From NCBI GenBank assembly GCA_037380725.1, contig JARRRL010000024.1:1-22030 (forward strand): a DNA stretch of 22,030 bases, given 5' to 3'. The position numbers and the translations under genes were made by a program. Source of the stretch: JARRRL01 sp037380725. Its GTDB lineage: Bacteria > Pseudomonadota > Gammaproteobacteria > Pseudomonadales > JANQJO01. Below, piece by piece: positions 15,881-22,030 of the stretch. Under the pieces are notes generated by a model. It made no database searches. It was given only the letters and a program-made list of their open reading frames with translations, and was not told the origin of the DNA. Each line of letters opens with the position of its first letter. Within the stretch, counting starts at the first letter, position 1.

Positions 15881-16079
15881 CCCGGAACCCGTGCGCTGGG
15901 CGCATGAAATATTACGATGTATGAAGGCATACTAGCACAGACTGCGCTCGATCACGCCTACGAACGCACACCGACGGACTGCCCGAGAGTGGCGGCTTGT
16001 TTAATTCAGTGCTCATGTTACAGTGGCTGGCTATTGAAAAACACGCTGGAGTGATGTGCTGAGGAAAGGTATTTGAATT
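15881..16079. promoter_or_regulatory. Divergent tolC/thiC intergenic region; thiC ribosome-binding site, no TPP riboswitch seen
   Basis: A 199-base divergent spacer. A strong Shine-Dalgarno GAGGAAAGG lies at 16061-16069, about 10 bases before the thiC ATG. The conserved TPP-aptamer (THI-box) words, a CTGAGA stem element followed by a GAACCTGA element, are not present by eye. I could not place -10/-35 elements with confidence. Confidence 0.5.
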
Positions 16080-18017
16080 ATGACGAATGAGAAAACAAGT
16101 TCAAGTGAGAACGGGGCAGATAAATCCGCTCAAACTGTAACCAGTCCAGGTGCGGTGAGTCTGTTGAGTGAAAAAGCGCACATGGATGCTTCGTTGATTG
16201 GCCCCATCTCGGGGTCCGAGAAAATTTATATTACGGGTTCACGAGCAGATATACGTGTACCCATGCGGAAAATTACGTTGACACCCAGCCAGTCCTCAGC
16301 GGGTGAAGTACCGAATGCACCGTTGATTGTGTACGACACGTCGGGGCCTTATACCGATTTGGCTCATCCGATTGATGTGCGCCAAGGTTTGCCCGGTGTG
16401 CGGGATGCGTGGATTCTGGAGCGGGGTGATACCGAAGCGCTCGTTGTGCAGAGTTCTGAGTTTACACGGCGTGAACAGCAAGATCCGCGCAAATCGGAAA
16501 TGCAGTTTGGCCAGCAGCGAGCGCCGCGTCGCGCTCGCGCCGGTCGTTGTGTGACACAATTGCATTTTGCGCGACAAGGGATAGTGACACCCGAAATGGA
16601 ATTCATCGCCATTCGTGAAAACCTGCGTCAACAGAATCGTGAGCACGATCGAAAATACCACACACACGCTGGTCAGGCGTATGGTGCTCAATTACCACAG
16701 ACGATAACCCCTGAGTTTGTGCGGGATGAGGTGGCGCGAGGTCGTGCGGTGATTCCGGCCAACATCAATCATCCTGAACTGGAACCCCAAATCATTGGTC
16801 GTAATTTTTTGACCAAAGTAAATGCTAATATTGGAAATTCTGCTGTAACGTCCAGTATACAGGAAGAAGTAGCGAAATTAGCGTGGGCGATCCGTTGGGG
16901 TGCGGATACGGTGATGGATTTATCTACGGGTAAACACATTCATCAAACACGTGAGTGGATTCTGCGAAATTCACCCGTTCCGATTGGTACGGTACCGATT
17001 TATCAAGCTTTGGAAAAAGTGGGCGGTGTGCCGGAAGCGCTGTCGTGGTCTTTGGTTCGCGATACACTCATTGAACAAGCAGAGCAGGGCGTGGATTATT
17101 TTACTCTGCACGCCGGGGTTTTGCTACGCTACGTGCCCATGACGGCGAATCGGCTGACGGGTATTGTCTCGCGGGGTGGATCGATCATGGCGAAATGGTG
17201 TTTGGCTCACCACCAGGAGAATTTTTTATATACGCATTTTGATGAAATTTGCGAAATCATGACTGCGTATGACATCACGTTTTCACTGGGAGATGGTTTG
17301 CGTCCAGGTTGCATCGCGGATGCGAATGATACCGCGCAATTCGCTGAGTTACACACTTTGGGGGAATTGACGCAAAAGGCGTGGCAACACGATGCGCAAG
17401 TGATGATCGAGGGACCGGGGCATGTGCCCATGCAGTTGATTCAAGCGAACATGGACGAACAGCTTGCCAGTTGCCATGAAGCGCCTTTTTACACATTGGG
17501 GCCATTAACCACGGATATTGCGCCTGGGTACGATCACATTACATCGGCAATTGGTGCGGGCATGATTGGTTGGTATGGCACGGCCATGTTGTGTTATGTG
17601 ACACCAAAAGAGCATCTGGGACTGCCGAATCGCGATGATGTGAAGCAAGGCATGATCGCCTATAAAATAGCAGCGCACGCTGCTGATTTGGCGAAGGGTC
17701 ATCCGTACGCGCAAATTCGCGATAATGTGATGTCATTGGCGCGGTTTGAGTTTCGGTGGGAAGATCAGTTTAATATTAGTCTCGATCCGGATACGGCACG
17801 CGCTTTTCATGATGAAACCTTGCCCAAAGCATCACATAAAACCGCACACTTTTGCAGTATGTGTGGTCCAAAATTTTGCTCGATGAAAATCACACAGGAA
17901 GTACGCGATTACGCGGCGGCGCACGGTTTGGCTCCTGATGAGGCTTTGGCGAAGGGTGCCAAAGAACAGTCGGAGCGGTATAACTCTGGAGGACAGCAAC
18001 TTTATACGGAAACCTGA
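16080..18017 (+). CDS. thiC: Phosphomethylpyrimidine synthase ThiC
   Basis: ThiC is a radical-SAM [4Fe-4S] enzyme that rearranges 5-aminoimidazole ribotide to 4-amino-5-hydroxymethyl-2-methylpyrimidine phosphate, the pyrimidine half of thiamine. The 645-residue protein is of full family length. It has the N-terminal region with GSEKIYITGSRADIRVPMR (about 45-63), then NINHPELEPQIIGRNFLTKVNANIGNSAV (about 229-257). The catalytic barrel carries GVDYFTLHAGV, LGDGLRPGCIADANDTAQ and IEGPGHVPMQLI. The C-terminal cluster motif CSMCGPKFC (C592, C595, C600; CX2CX4C) is intact. The ATG at 16080 has a strong GAGGAAAGG upstream. In many bacteria thiC is controlled by a TPP riboswitch; none is visible here. 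Confidence 0.97.
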   Translation: MTNEKTSSSENGADKSAQTVTSPGAVSLLSEKAHMDASLIGPISGSEKIYITGSRADIRVPMRKITLTPSQSSAGEVPNAPLIVYDTSGPYTDLAHPIDVRQGLPGVRDAWILERGDTEALVVQSSEFTRREQQDPRKSEMQFGQQRAPRRARAGRCVTQLHFARQGIVTPEMEFIAIRENLRQQNREHDRKYHTHAGQAYGAQLPQTITPEFVRDEVARGRAVIPANINHPELEPQIIGRNFLTKVNANIGNSAVTSSIQEEVAKLAWAIRWGADTVMDLSTGKHIHQTREWILRNSPVPIGTVPIYQALEKVGGVPEALSWSLVRDTLIEQAEQGVDYFTLHAGVLLRYVPMTANRLTGIVSRGGSIMAKWCLAHHQENFLYTHFDEICEIMTAYDITFSLGDGLRPGCIADANDTAQFAELHTLGELTQKAWQHDAQVMIEGPGHVPMQLIQANMDEQLASCHEAPFYTLGPLTTDIAPGYDHITSAIGAGMIGWYGTAMLCYVTPKEHLGLPNRDDVKQGMIAYKIAAHAADLAKGHPYAQIRDNVMSLARFEFRWEDQFNISLDPDTARAFHDETLPKASHKTAHFCSMCGPKFCSMKITQEVRDYAAAHGLAPDEALAKGAKEQSERYNSGGQQLYTET

Positions 18018-18218
18018 TAGATGATACGGAGGCGTGATCGCTGTGAGGGTGAGGGCTTGCGTGTCGTGTAAAGGTATGTATTCAGTGTATCCGCTTGTGT
18101 AGAGTAAAAAATGTGGACATAAAACATGTAATCGTTATACGATGTATTGGTACTGTATAGGGAGGTGAAAAAAACTGATGGAATAATTAAACCAATACTG
18201 GGCGATGGGTAGTGTATA

Positions 18219-18590
18219 ATGGCTTATACTACGAAAAAAATAATAACAAGAATTCGTGCCGTCAATATTAATGTTCATGTACTTCGATGCGCGGCGCTGC
18301 TTTTATTGCCCCTTCTCTTGTCGTTGTCTCATGATGTTGATGCTCGCGGGAATTATTATGGAGCTATAGATGGTCGGGATGATCGGGGAAGTCGAGAGAG
18401 TAATTATCGCCGCGAGACCTGCGATAAAGCGGTTGAGTTTGTTTCTTTATATGAAAGAAAGATGAAGCAGAATTGCGGACGCGATTCGCATTCAACCATA
18501 TGTGAAAGTTATAAAGATTTGTATCGCTCGTGGTCTGGTGTGCGAAAAAGTTATTGCCAAACCCGTACGTCGAAGGGTCCTTTCCGCTAA
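18219..18590 (+). CDS. Small secreted four-cysteine protein, hypothetical
   Basis: This 123-residue frame starts at ATG 18219. After a long basic n-region (residues 1-20) comes a strong hydrophobic core (AALLLLPLLLSLS, about 25-37), and then a likely signal-peptidase site after DVDA (residue 42). The mature part is about 80 residues, rich in Arg, Asp, Ser and Tyr. It has four cysteines, at about 68, 86, 95 and 113, which could form two disulfides in the periplasm. A purine-rich GGGAGGTG at about 18160-18167 is too far away to be its ribosome-binding site; GGGTAG about 10 bases upstream is a weaker candidate. No family is recognised. It sits where nudF is often found in this neighbourhood, but shows no Nudix motif. 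Confidence 0.6.
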   Translation: MAYTTKKIITRIRAVNINVHVLRCAALLLLPLLLSLSHDVDARGNYYGAIDGRDDRGSRESNYRRETCDKAVEFVSLYERKMKQNCGRDSHSTICESYKDLYRSWSGVRKSYCQTRTSKGPFR

Positions 18591-18667
18591 ATCAAGTGTC
18601 GTTATGATCAAGCATTATCGGCTGTGTAAACAACAGTTGAGTAACCAATAAGCGTGAAATATAAATT

Positions 18668-18701
18668 GAGTCGTAAGCAGCAGCGGTTGGCGACTCTTTT
18701 T
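18668..18701 (+). terminator. Probable rho-independent terminator after the small secreted gene
   Basis: GAGTCG (18668-18673) pairs with CGACTC (18691-18696), followed immediately by TTTTT (18697-18701). The 17-base loop can form a small inner CAGC/GTTG stem. It reads in the plus direction, about 80 bases after the stop at 18590. Confidence 0.7.
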
Positions 18702-18750
18702 CCCCCTCTGCTGTCTCTCTGTGCCATCCCTTGTCTACATCTCCGTCAGT

Positions 18751-18888
18751 ATGAGCTTGGTTTTTGTCGTATTACTGATCACCACCCGTATCCTGTGCCG
18801 CGCTGATTGCGTGCTGAAAGTTGAAGCGCTATGGTGTGTGGCCGTCAAAGGTGTATGGGATATTGAGAAAACAAATAAAAAACAGTAG
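18751..18888 (+). CDS. Doubtful micropeptide frame (45 aa)
   Basis: ATG at 18751 to TAG at 18886-18888. The N-terminus is hydrophobic (MSLVFVVLLITTRILC), then mixed, ending basic (IEKTNKKQ). It has no clear Shine-Dalgarno and no known family. It follows a terminator, so it would need its own promoter. Listed only because the hydrophobic start resembles small membrane proteins; it may well be chance. Confidence 0.15.
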   Translation: MSLVFVVLLITTRILCRADCVLKVEALWCVAVKGVWDIEKTNKKQ

Positions 18889-19193
18889 CTTGATGCGATC
18901 TGAGCTGTGGCGCATGGGAAGATCTGTTGGTGCTAGGCTGTAAGAGATTCGTTGTGAATTGTGAGTGTATACTGTACGAAATAGAAAGGACTTATCATAC
19001 TGATACAGACCACTGTTTTGCTATGTGGGTCGAATAAGGATAGAGTGATCTGGGTGTTTTACAGTAGTAATGTGCTTGGTTTAGTCGTAAAAGCCAATGA
19101 GGGAAAACACGTAACCACTTAACTTAAACCACTTAACTGAATAAGCAGCGTGCCATTTTTGCTGAAAACGGATACCACATCTTGAGTTGAGCT

Positions 19194-19694
19194 ATGAGAC
19201 TGCCGTTGACCAAACAAGAGAAGTACGTACCCAATTTGAATCAGCTGATGAGGCTGTGTACGGTCAATTATATCCAGCTCTTAAAGTTGTTTCCCTGTGT
19301 TCGGCAATTTCAAAAAGGTGAGCAGAAGCAGTTTTGTTTGGCGCACAGTCAAGGCGCTGTGGTGACGTGTACGGTAACGGAAGCCGCGCCGTATACAACC
19401 TTTCTGACCTTTACTCAAGAACCACAGCACGTGCCGAGGGAGGAGGAGGTGGCTCAGGATGTGTTGATGAGTTTATTTTTGACCATCCGTGTTCGCCTTT
19501 ATCATGATGCTCAGCTGGCGGAGGTGGTTGATGCGCAGCAGGACATGATCCTACCTGGTCGATGTGCGTATCCCAATTCGCGCTTGTTTCAAGTGGATGA
19601 AAAGGCGCAGTCAAACCGTTTTTTCAGTGAATGGTTGACGCATTGTAAGAAGCATGGTTTGGCCATTTCCACTGGGAGCAGCATTTACTACTGA
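19194..19694 (+). CDS. yqiB: DUF1249 family protein YqiB
   Basis: The 166-residue protein matches YqiB (DUF1249), a small conserved gammaproteobacterial protein of unknown function. Recognisable features are YVPNLNQLMRLCTVNYIQLLKLFP near the N-terminus, the TVRLYHDAQLAEV-like block (here TIRVRLYHDAQLAEVVDAQQ, about 97-116), YPNSRLFQVDEKAQSNRFFSEWL (about 126-148) and a C-terminal HGLA segment. E. coli YqiB is about 140 residues; this copy has a loop insertion around residues 72-92 (EPQHVPREEEVAQDV). It lies 12 bases before the cpdA ATG at 19707, so the two are likely co-transcribed, as in the usual yqiB-cpdA-yqiA-parE order. The role is unknown. Confidence 0.93.
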   Translation: MRLPLTKQEKYVPNLNQLMRLCTVNYIQLLKLFPCVRQFQKGEQKQFCLAHSQGAVVTCTVTEAAPYTTFLTFTQEPQHVPREEEVAQDVLMSLFLTIRVRLYHDAQLAEVVDAQQDMILPGRCAYPNSRLFQVDEKAQSNRFFSEWLTHCKKHGLAISTGSSIYY

Positions 19695-19702
19695 GTTTGA
19701 GT

Positions 19703-19738
19703 GTGTATGACAAAGCCACTGTGTATGACAAAGCCGCT
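19703..19738 (+). repeat. 18-bp tandem duplication covering the cpdA start codon
   Basis: GTGTATGACAAAGCCACT (19703-19720) is followed by GTGTATGACAAAGCCGCT (19721-19738), one transition apart. Each copy contains an in-frame ATG (19707 and 19725), so the gene has a duplicated start MTKPLC-MTKPLR. Confidence 0.93.
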
Positions 19739-20501
19739 AAGAGTTGTACAGGTTTCCGATAGCCATTTGTCGCGTGATGTGGCATCGTGTGCGCATCGCG
19801 TCAAGGTTGATCAAAGTTTGTCATCGGTGATAGCCTTAATACGCGAAGAGCAGCTTGCGACAGATCTTTTTTTGGTGACTGGCGATCTTTCCCAGGATGG
19901 TTCTGTTGAGTCATACCGCCGCTTTTTTGAGCAATTGATGGTGTTTAAAAGGCCGATTTATGGATTGCCGGGTAACCACGATGTTGTGGATGTGATGCGA
20001 TCTGTAGCGCCAAATCCTTTGCACATAAGCCCGTGTTCGCTTGATCAGAAAGGCTGGCGTATTATTTTGCTCAATTCATGGTCGGGTCAGCGGTATGGCG
20101 AGCTGTCGGATGATCAATTGTGCTTTCTTGATCACGCGTTACAGGGCAGCGTGGCGGCGGGTTCTTATCATTGCATGGTGTGTCTGCACCATCATCCTGT
20201 CCCGTTGAACAGCGCTTGGTTGGATCGAGAAGGGCTGAAGAACGCGTATCGTTTTTTCGAGGTTTTGGATCGTTATGATCACGTAAGAGCTGTGGTATGG
20301 GGGCACGTTCATCAAGGTTTTCATGGGTGGCGTCGAGAGGTGGCGTTGTTTGCTGCTCCAAGTACGTGTTATCAGTTCAAACCGGAATGTCGCGAATGCA
20401 AAGTGGATGATCTTGCACCCGGATATCGCTGGTTTGATTTGTATCGGAATGGCCGAATTGAAAGCGCAGTTTCGCGCGTGCGGACAGGAGTTTTGGGTTA
20501 A
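19707..20501 (+). CDS. cpdA: 3',5'-cyclic-AMP phosphodiesterase CpdA (Icc)
   Basis: CpdA hydrolyses cAMP to AMP in the cytoplasm and so tunes CRP-cAMP signalling. The 264-residue protein is a calcineurin-like metallophosphoesterase with the full motif series: QVSDSHL (metal-binding Asp/His), VTGDLSQDGS, GLPGNHD, LHHHPVPL and WGHVHQGFHG. Spacing and length fit the Icc group. Two starts are possible because of an 18-bp duplication: ATG at 19707 (directly 12 bases after yqiB) or ATG at 19725; the second gives the more typical N-terminus (MTKPLRVVQVSDSHL). Both lack a strong Shine-Dalgarno; translation may be coupled to yqiB. It is the second gene of the yqiB-cpdA-yqiA-parE set. Confidence 0.93.
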   Translation: MTKPLCMTKPLRVVQVSDSHLSRDVASCAHRVKVDQSLSSVIALIREEQLATDLFLVTGDLSQDGSVESYRRFFEQLMVFKRPIYGLPGNHDVVDVMRSVAPNPLHISPCSLDQKGWRIILLNSWSGQRYGELSDDQLCFLDHALQGSVAAGSYHCMVCLHHHPVPLNSAWLDREGLKNAYRFFEVLDRYDHVRAVVWGHVHQGFHGWRREVALFAAPSTCYQFKPECRECKVDDLAPGYRWFDLYRNGRIESAVSRVRTGVLG

Positions 20502-20635
20502 ACGGCGCCACAGAACAGCGATGAGGCGACGATCCTCCTGGATGTAACGCAACGTGGATGATATGTTGTGAGCGCGGATCTTGGGATCGTGTAAAAATAG
20601 GGATTAAAAGGGATTGAAACAGGTAGCGTGTTTTT

Positions 20636-21226
20636 GTGGTTAGAGCGCATTTAGTTTATTTGCACGGTCTGCACAGTTCCCCGGAGTCAAAAAAAGCGCA
20701 AACAGTGATGGCGTTTGTGCGATCTTGGCGTCCAGAGGTGGCAATACACGTGCCGCAATTGCATTACGATCCGGATAAAAACTGGGACACCTTGCAGCCT
20801 CTGATGTCTGACTTACGTCAAGGCCAGAATACCGTGGCGCTGATTGGCAGTTCCATGGGGGGCTATTACGCGGCGTGCTTGGGGCAGCATTACGTGCTGC
20901 GAACCGCTTTGGTGAATCCGGTAATTGATCCACAGAAGCTGCTGTCGCGGTGTCGAGATGAGTTCGTGCACGAAAAGACGGGTGAACGTTATCGGTTCAC
21001 GGAAGCGGATGCGGCCAAGTTTGTGCGTTGGGGGACGGTGTCTGAGTCGGCGTGTCGCAATACCCTGTTGTGTCTGGGGTTGCGCGATGAGGTCCTGAGT
21101 CCGCAGTGGGCTTTGGAGCGACTGGGCACGTGTCGACGCATCATTGATCCCAGCGGAGATCATTACTTCTCCCGTTTTTCTACTATCCTGCCCGAAGTGA
21201 TGGATTTTCTATTGCCCGTTTCCTAA
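20636..21226 (+). CDS. yqiA: YqiA family esterase (alpha/beta hydrolase)
   Basis: The 196-residue protein matches YqiA (UPF0227), a small alpha/beta-hydrolase; E. coli YqiA has esterase activity on short acyl esters in vitro, natural substrate unknown. Motifs: YLHGLHSSPESKKAQ (8-22, oxyanion region), the nucleophile elbow GSSMGGYYAA (71-80, Ser73), LGLRDEVLSPQWA containing the likely catalytic Asp, and GDHYFSRF with the likely catalytic His. The start is GTG at 20636, with AGGT about 15 bases upstream, which is rather far. It follows cpdA after 134 bases and precedes parE by 63 bases, the usual gammaproteobacterial order. Confidence 0.92.
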   Translation: MVRAHLVYLHGLHSSPESKKAQTVMAFVRSWRPEVAIHVPQLHYDPDKNWDTLQPLMSDLRQGQNTVALIGSSMGGYYAACLGQHYVLRTALVNPVIDPQKLLSRCRDEFVHEKTGERYRFTEADAAKFVRWGTVSESACRNTLLCLGLRDEVLSPQWALERLGTCRRIIDPSGDHYFSRFSTILPEVMDFLLPVS

Positions 21227-21289
21227 TGGATCGGCGGGTTTCATGAATCGCCTGTTGGCTTACACTGAAAATTGTTGAGGAGTATTGGC

Positions 21290-22030
21290 GTGAGTCGTTC
21301 CTACACGGCAGAGGATATTGAGGTTTTAAGTGGTTTGGATCCGGTGCGTCGTCGTCCGGGTATGTATACGGATACAACGCGACCCAACCATTTGGCTCAA
21401 GAGGTTGTTGATAACAGTGTGGATGAGGCGTTGGCGGGCCATGCGGATCGCATCACCGTTACGGTTCATCAGGATGGCTCGTTGGAAGTCGAAGACAACG
21501 GTCGCGGTATGCCGGTGGATCTTCACCCCGAAGAAGGGGTGCCCGGCGTGGAGTTGATTCTCACTCGTTTGCACGCGGGCGGGAAGTTTTCCAATAAAAA
21601 CTATCAGTTTTCAGGTGGTCTACACGGTGTGGGTGTGTCCGTGGTAAACGCGCTGTCTAAACGGTTGGACGTGACGATTCGACGGGGCGGAAAAGTATAT
21701 CGCATGGCGTTCAAATCTGGTGAAAAACACTCAGATCTGAAGGTGGTGGATACATGCCCGAAGCGCGAGTGTGGAACCGGCGTGCGCTTTATGCCGGATG
21801 CGTCGTATTTTGATACGGCAAAATTTGCGGTGCCGCGGTTGGCGCATTTGCTGCGAGCCAAAGCGGTGCTGTGCCCGGGTTTGACGGTGACCTTGGATGA
21901 TCAGCTTGGTAAAACCGAGCAATCCTGGTGTTACGAAGGGGGCTTGGTGGGTTATCTGCACGAAGCGCTTGGGGAGACGCCACGATTGCCGGAAACCGCG
22001 TTTCATGGCGAAATGGAAGGTGGTCATGAA
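21290..22030 (+). CDS. parE: DNA topoisomerase IV subunit B ParE (5' part)
   Basis: ParE is the ATPase subunit of topoisomerase IV, which with ParC decatenates daughter chromosomes. The visible 247 codons, open to the window edge, include SYTAEDIEVLSGLDPVRRRP, then RPGMYTD, the ATP-site helix EVVDNSVDEALAGHADRI, EDNGRGMPVDLHPEEGVPGVE (Mg/ATP binding) and the glycine-rich lid GLHGVGVSVVNALS. ParE is distinguished from GyrB by the close match of the first 20 residues and the yqiA-parE context. The start is GTG at 21290 with GAGGAG about 7 bases upstream. The transducer and toprim regions lie beyond the window. Confidence 0.96.
   Translation, partial: MSRSYTAEDIEVLSGLDPVRRRPGMYTDTTRPNHLAQEVVDNSVDEALAGHADRITVTVHQDGSLEVEDNGRGMPVDLHPEEGVPGVELILTRLHAGGKFSNKNYQFSGGLHGVGVSVVNALSKRLDVTIRRGGKVYRMAFKSGEKHSDLKVVDTCPKRECGTGVRFMPDASYFDTAKFAVPRLAHLLRAKAVLCPGLTVTLDDQLGKTEQSWCYEGGLVGYLHEALGETPRLPETAFHGEMEGGHE

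Larger units (their letters stand above)
18591..19193. other. Long intergenic stretch without a recognisable conserved gene
   Basis: About 600 bases between the small secreted protein and yqiB. It holds a probable terminator (18668-18701) and one doubtful small frame (18751-18888). The rest has no tRNA or recognisable RNA that I can see, and no Nudix-box remnant. Near 19112-19140 there is a repeated CCACTTAACT word (two copies, about 15 bases apart) before yqiB. Confidence 0.5.

Noticed and set aside
16041..16056. GTGATGTGCTGAGG-like words before thiC as part of a TPP riboswitch
   Set aside because: The CTGAG here belongs to the Shine-Dalgarno region, and the second aptamer element (GAACCTGA) is missing.
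18219..18590. Small secreted protein as a degraded NudF
   Set aside because: There is no Nudix box (GX5EX7REUXEEXGU); it has a signal peptide and four cysteines instead.

Overview
The window looks like chromosomal DNA of a gammaproteobacterium. The right half has the gene neighbourhood waaA, tolC, thiC, yqiB, cpdA, yqiA, parE, which is typical of that class, and rsmJ is also gammaproteobacterial. I cannot name the genus. A run of 110 N (7410-7519) shows it is a draft or metagenome assembly. GTG and TTG starts are common.

Layout. (1) 1-3343, minus strand, visibly more A+T-rich than the rest: an 810-residue fusion of an alpha-oxoamine-synthase-type PLP enzyme with a GNAT/FemAB-like (BioF2-like) acyltransferase domain. 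Its stop codon overlaps the start of a soluble sensor histidine kinase that runs off the left edge. (2) 3655-4827, plus strand: a 58-residue two-helix membrane protein and rsmJ. (3) 4846-7784, minus strand: a probable three-gene operon with a membrane-anchored BNR/sialidase-like protein (broken by the assembly gap) and two multi-pass membrane proteins. (4) 8160-11687, plus strand: the PEP-CTERM-type two-component pair PrsK/PrsR (membrane kinase plus sigma-54 activator). It is followed by a heavily self-complementary intergenic region and a convergent secreted protein built from three copies of an 80-90 residue module. (5) 13210-18017: waaA (plus) convergent with and overlapping tolC (minus), then thiC. 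(6) 18018-19193: a poorly conserved-looking stretch with one small secreted Cys-containing protein and a terminator; nudF, often found next to yqiB, is absent. (7) 19194-22030: yqiB, cpdA, yqiA and the 5' part of parE.

How the parts may work together. The right side is housekeeping: Kdo transfer to lipid A, outer-membrane efflux, thiamine synthesis, cAMP breakdown and chromosome decatenation. The left and middle parts are accessory signalling and envelope functions. The most interesting unit is the enzyme/kinase pair at 1-3343, which resembles in logic the CqsA/CqsS and LqsA/LqsS signal-synthase/sensor pairs but has a second acyltransferase domain and a sensor with no membrane segments. PrsK/PrsR normally control exosortase/PEP-CTERM surface-protein and exopolysaccharide genes, yet no exosortase or PEP-CTERM protein is visible here. 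A recurring oddity is short tandem duplication (10, 15 and 18 bp units) at gene ends and starts, in four separate places.
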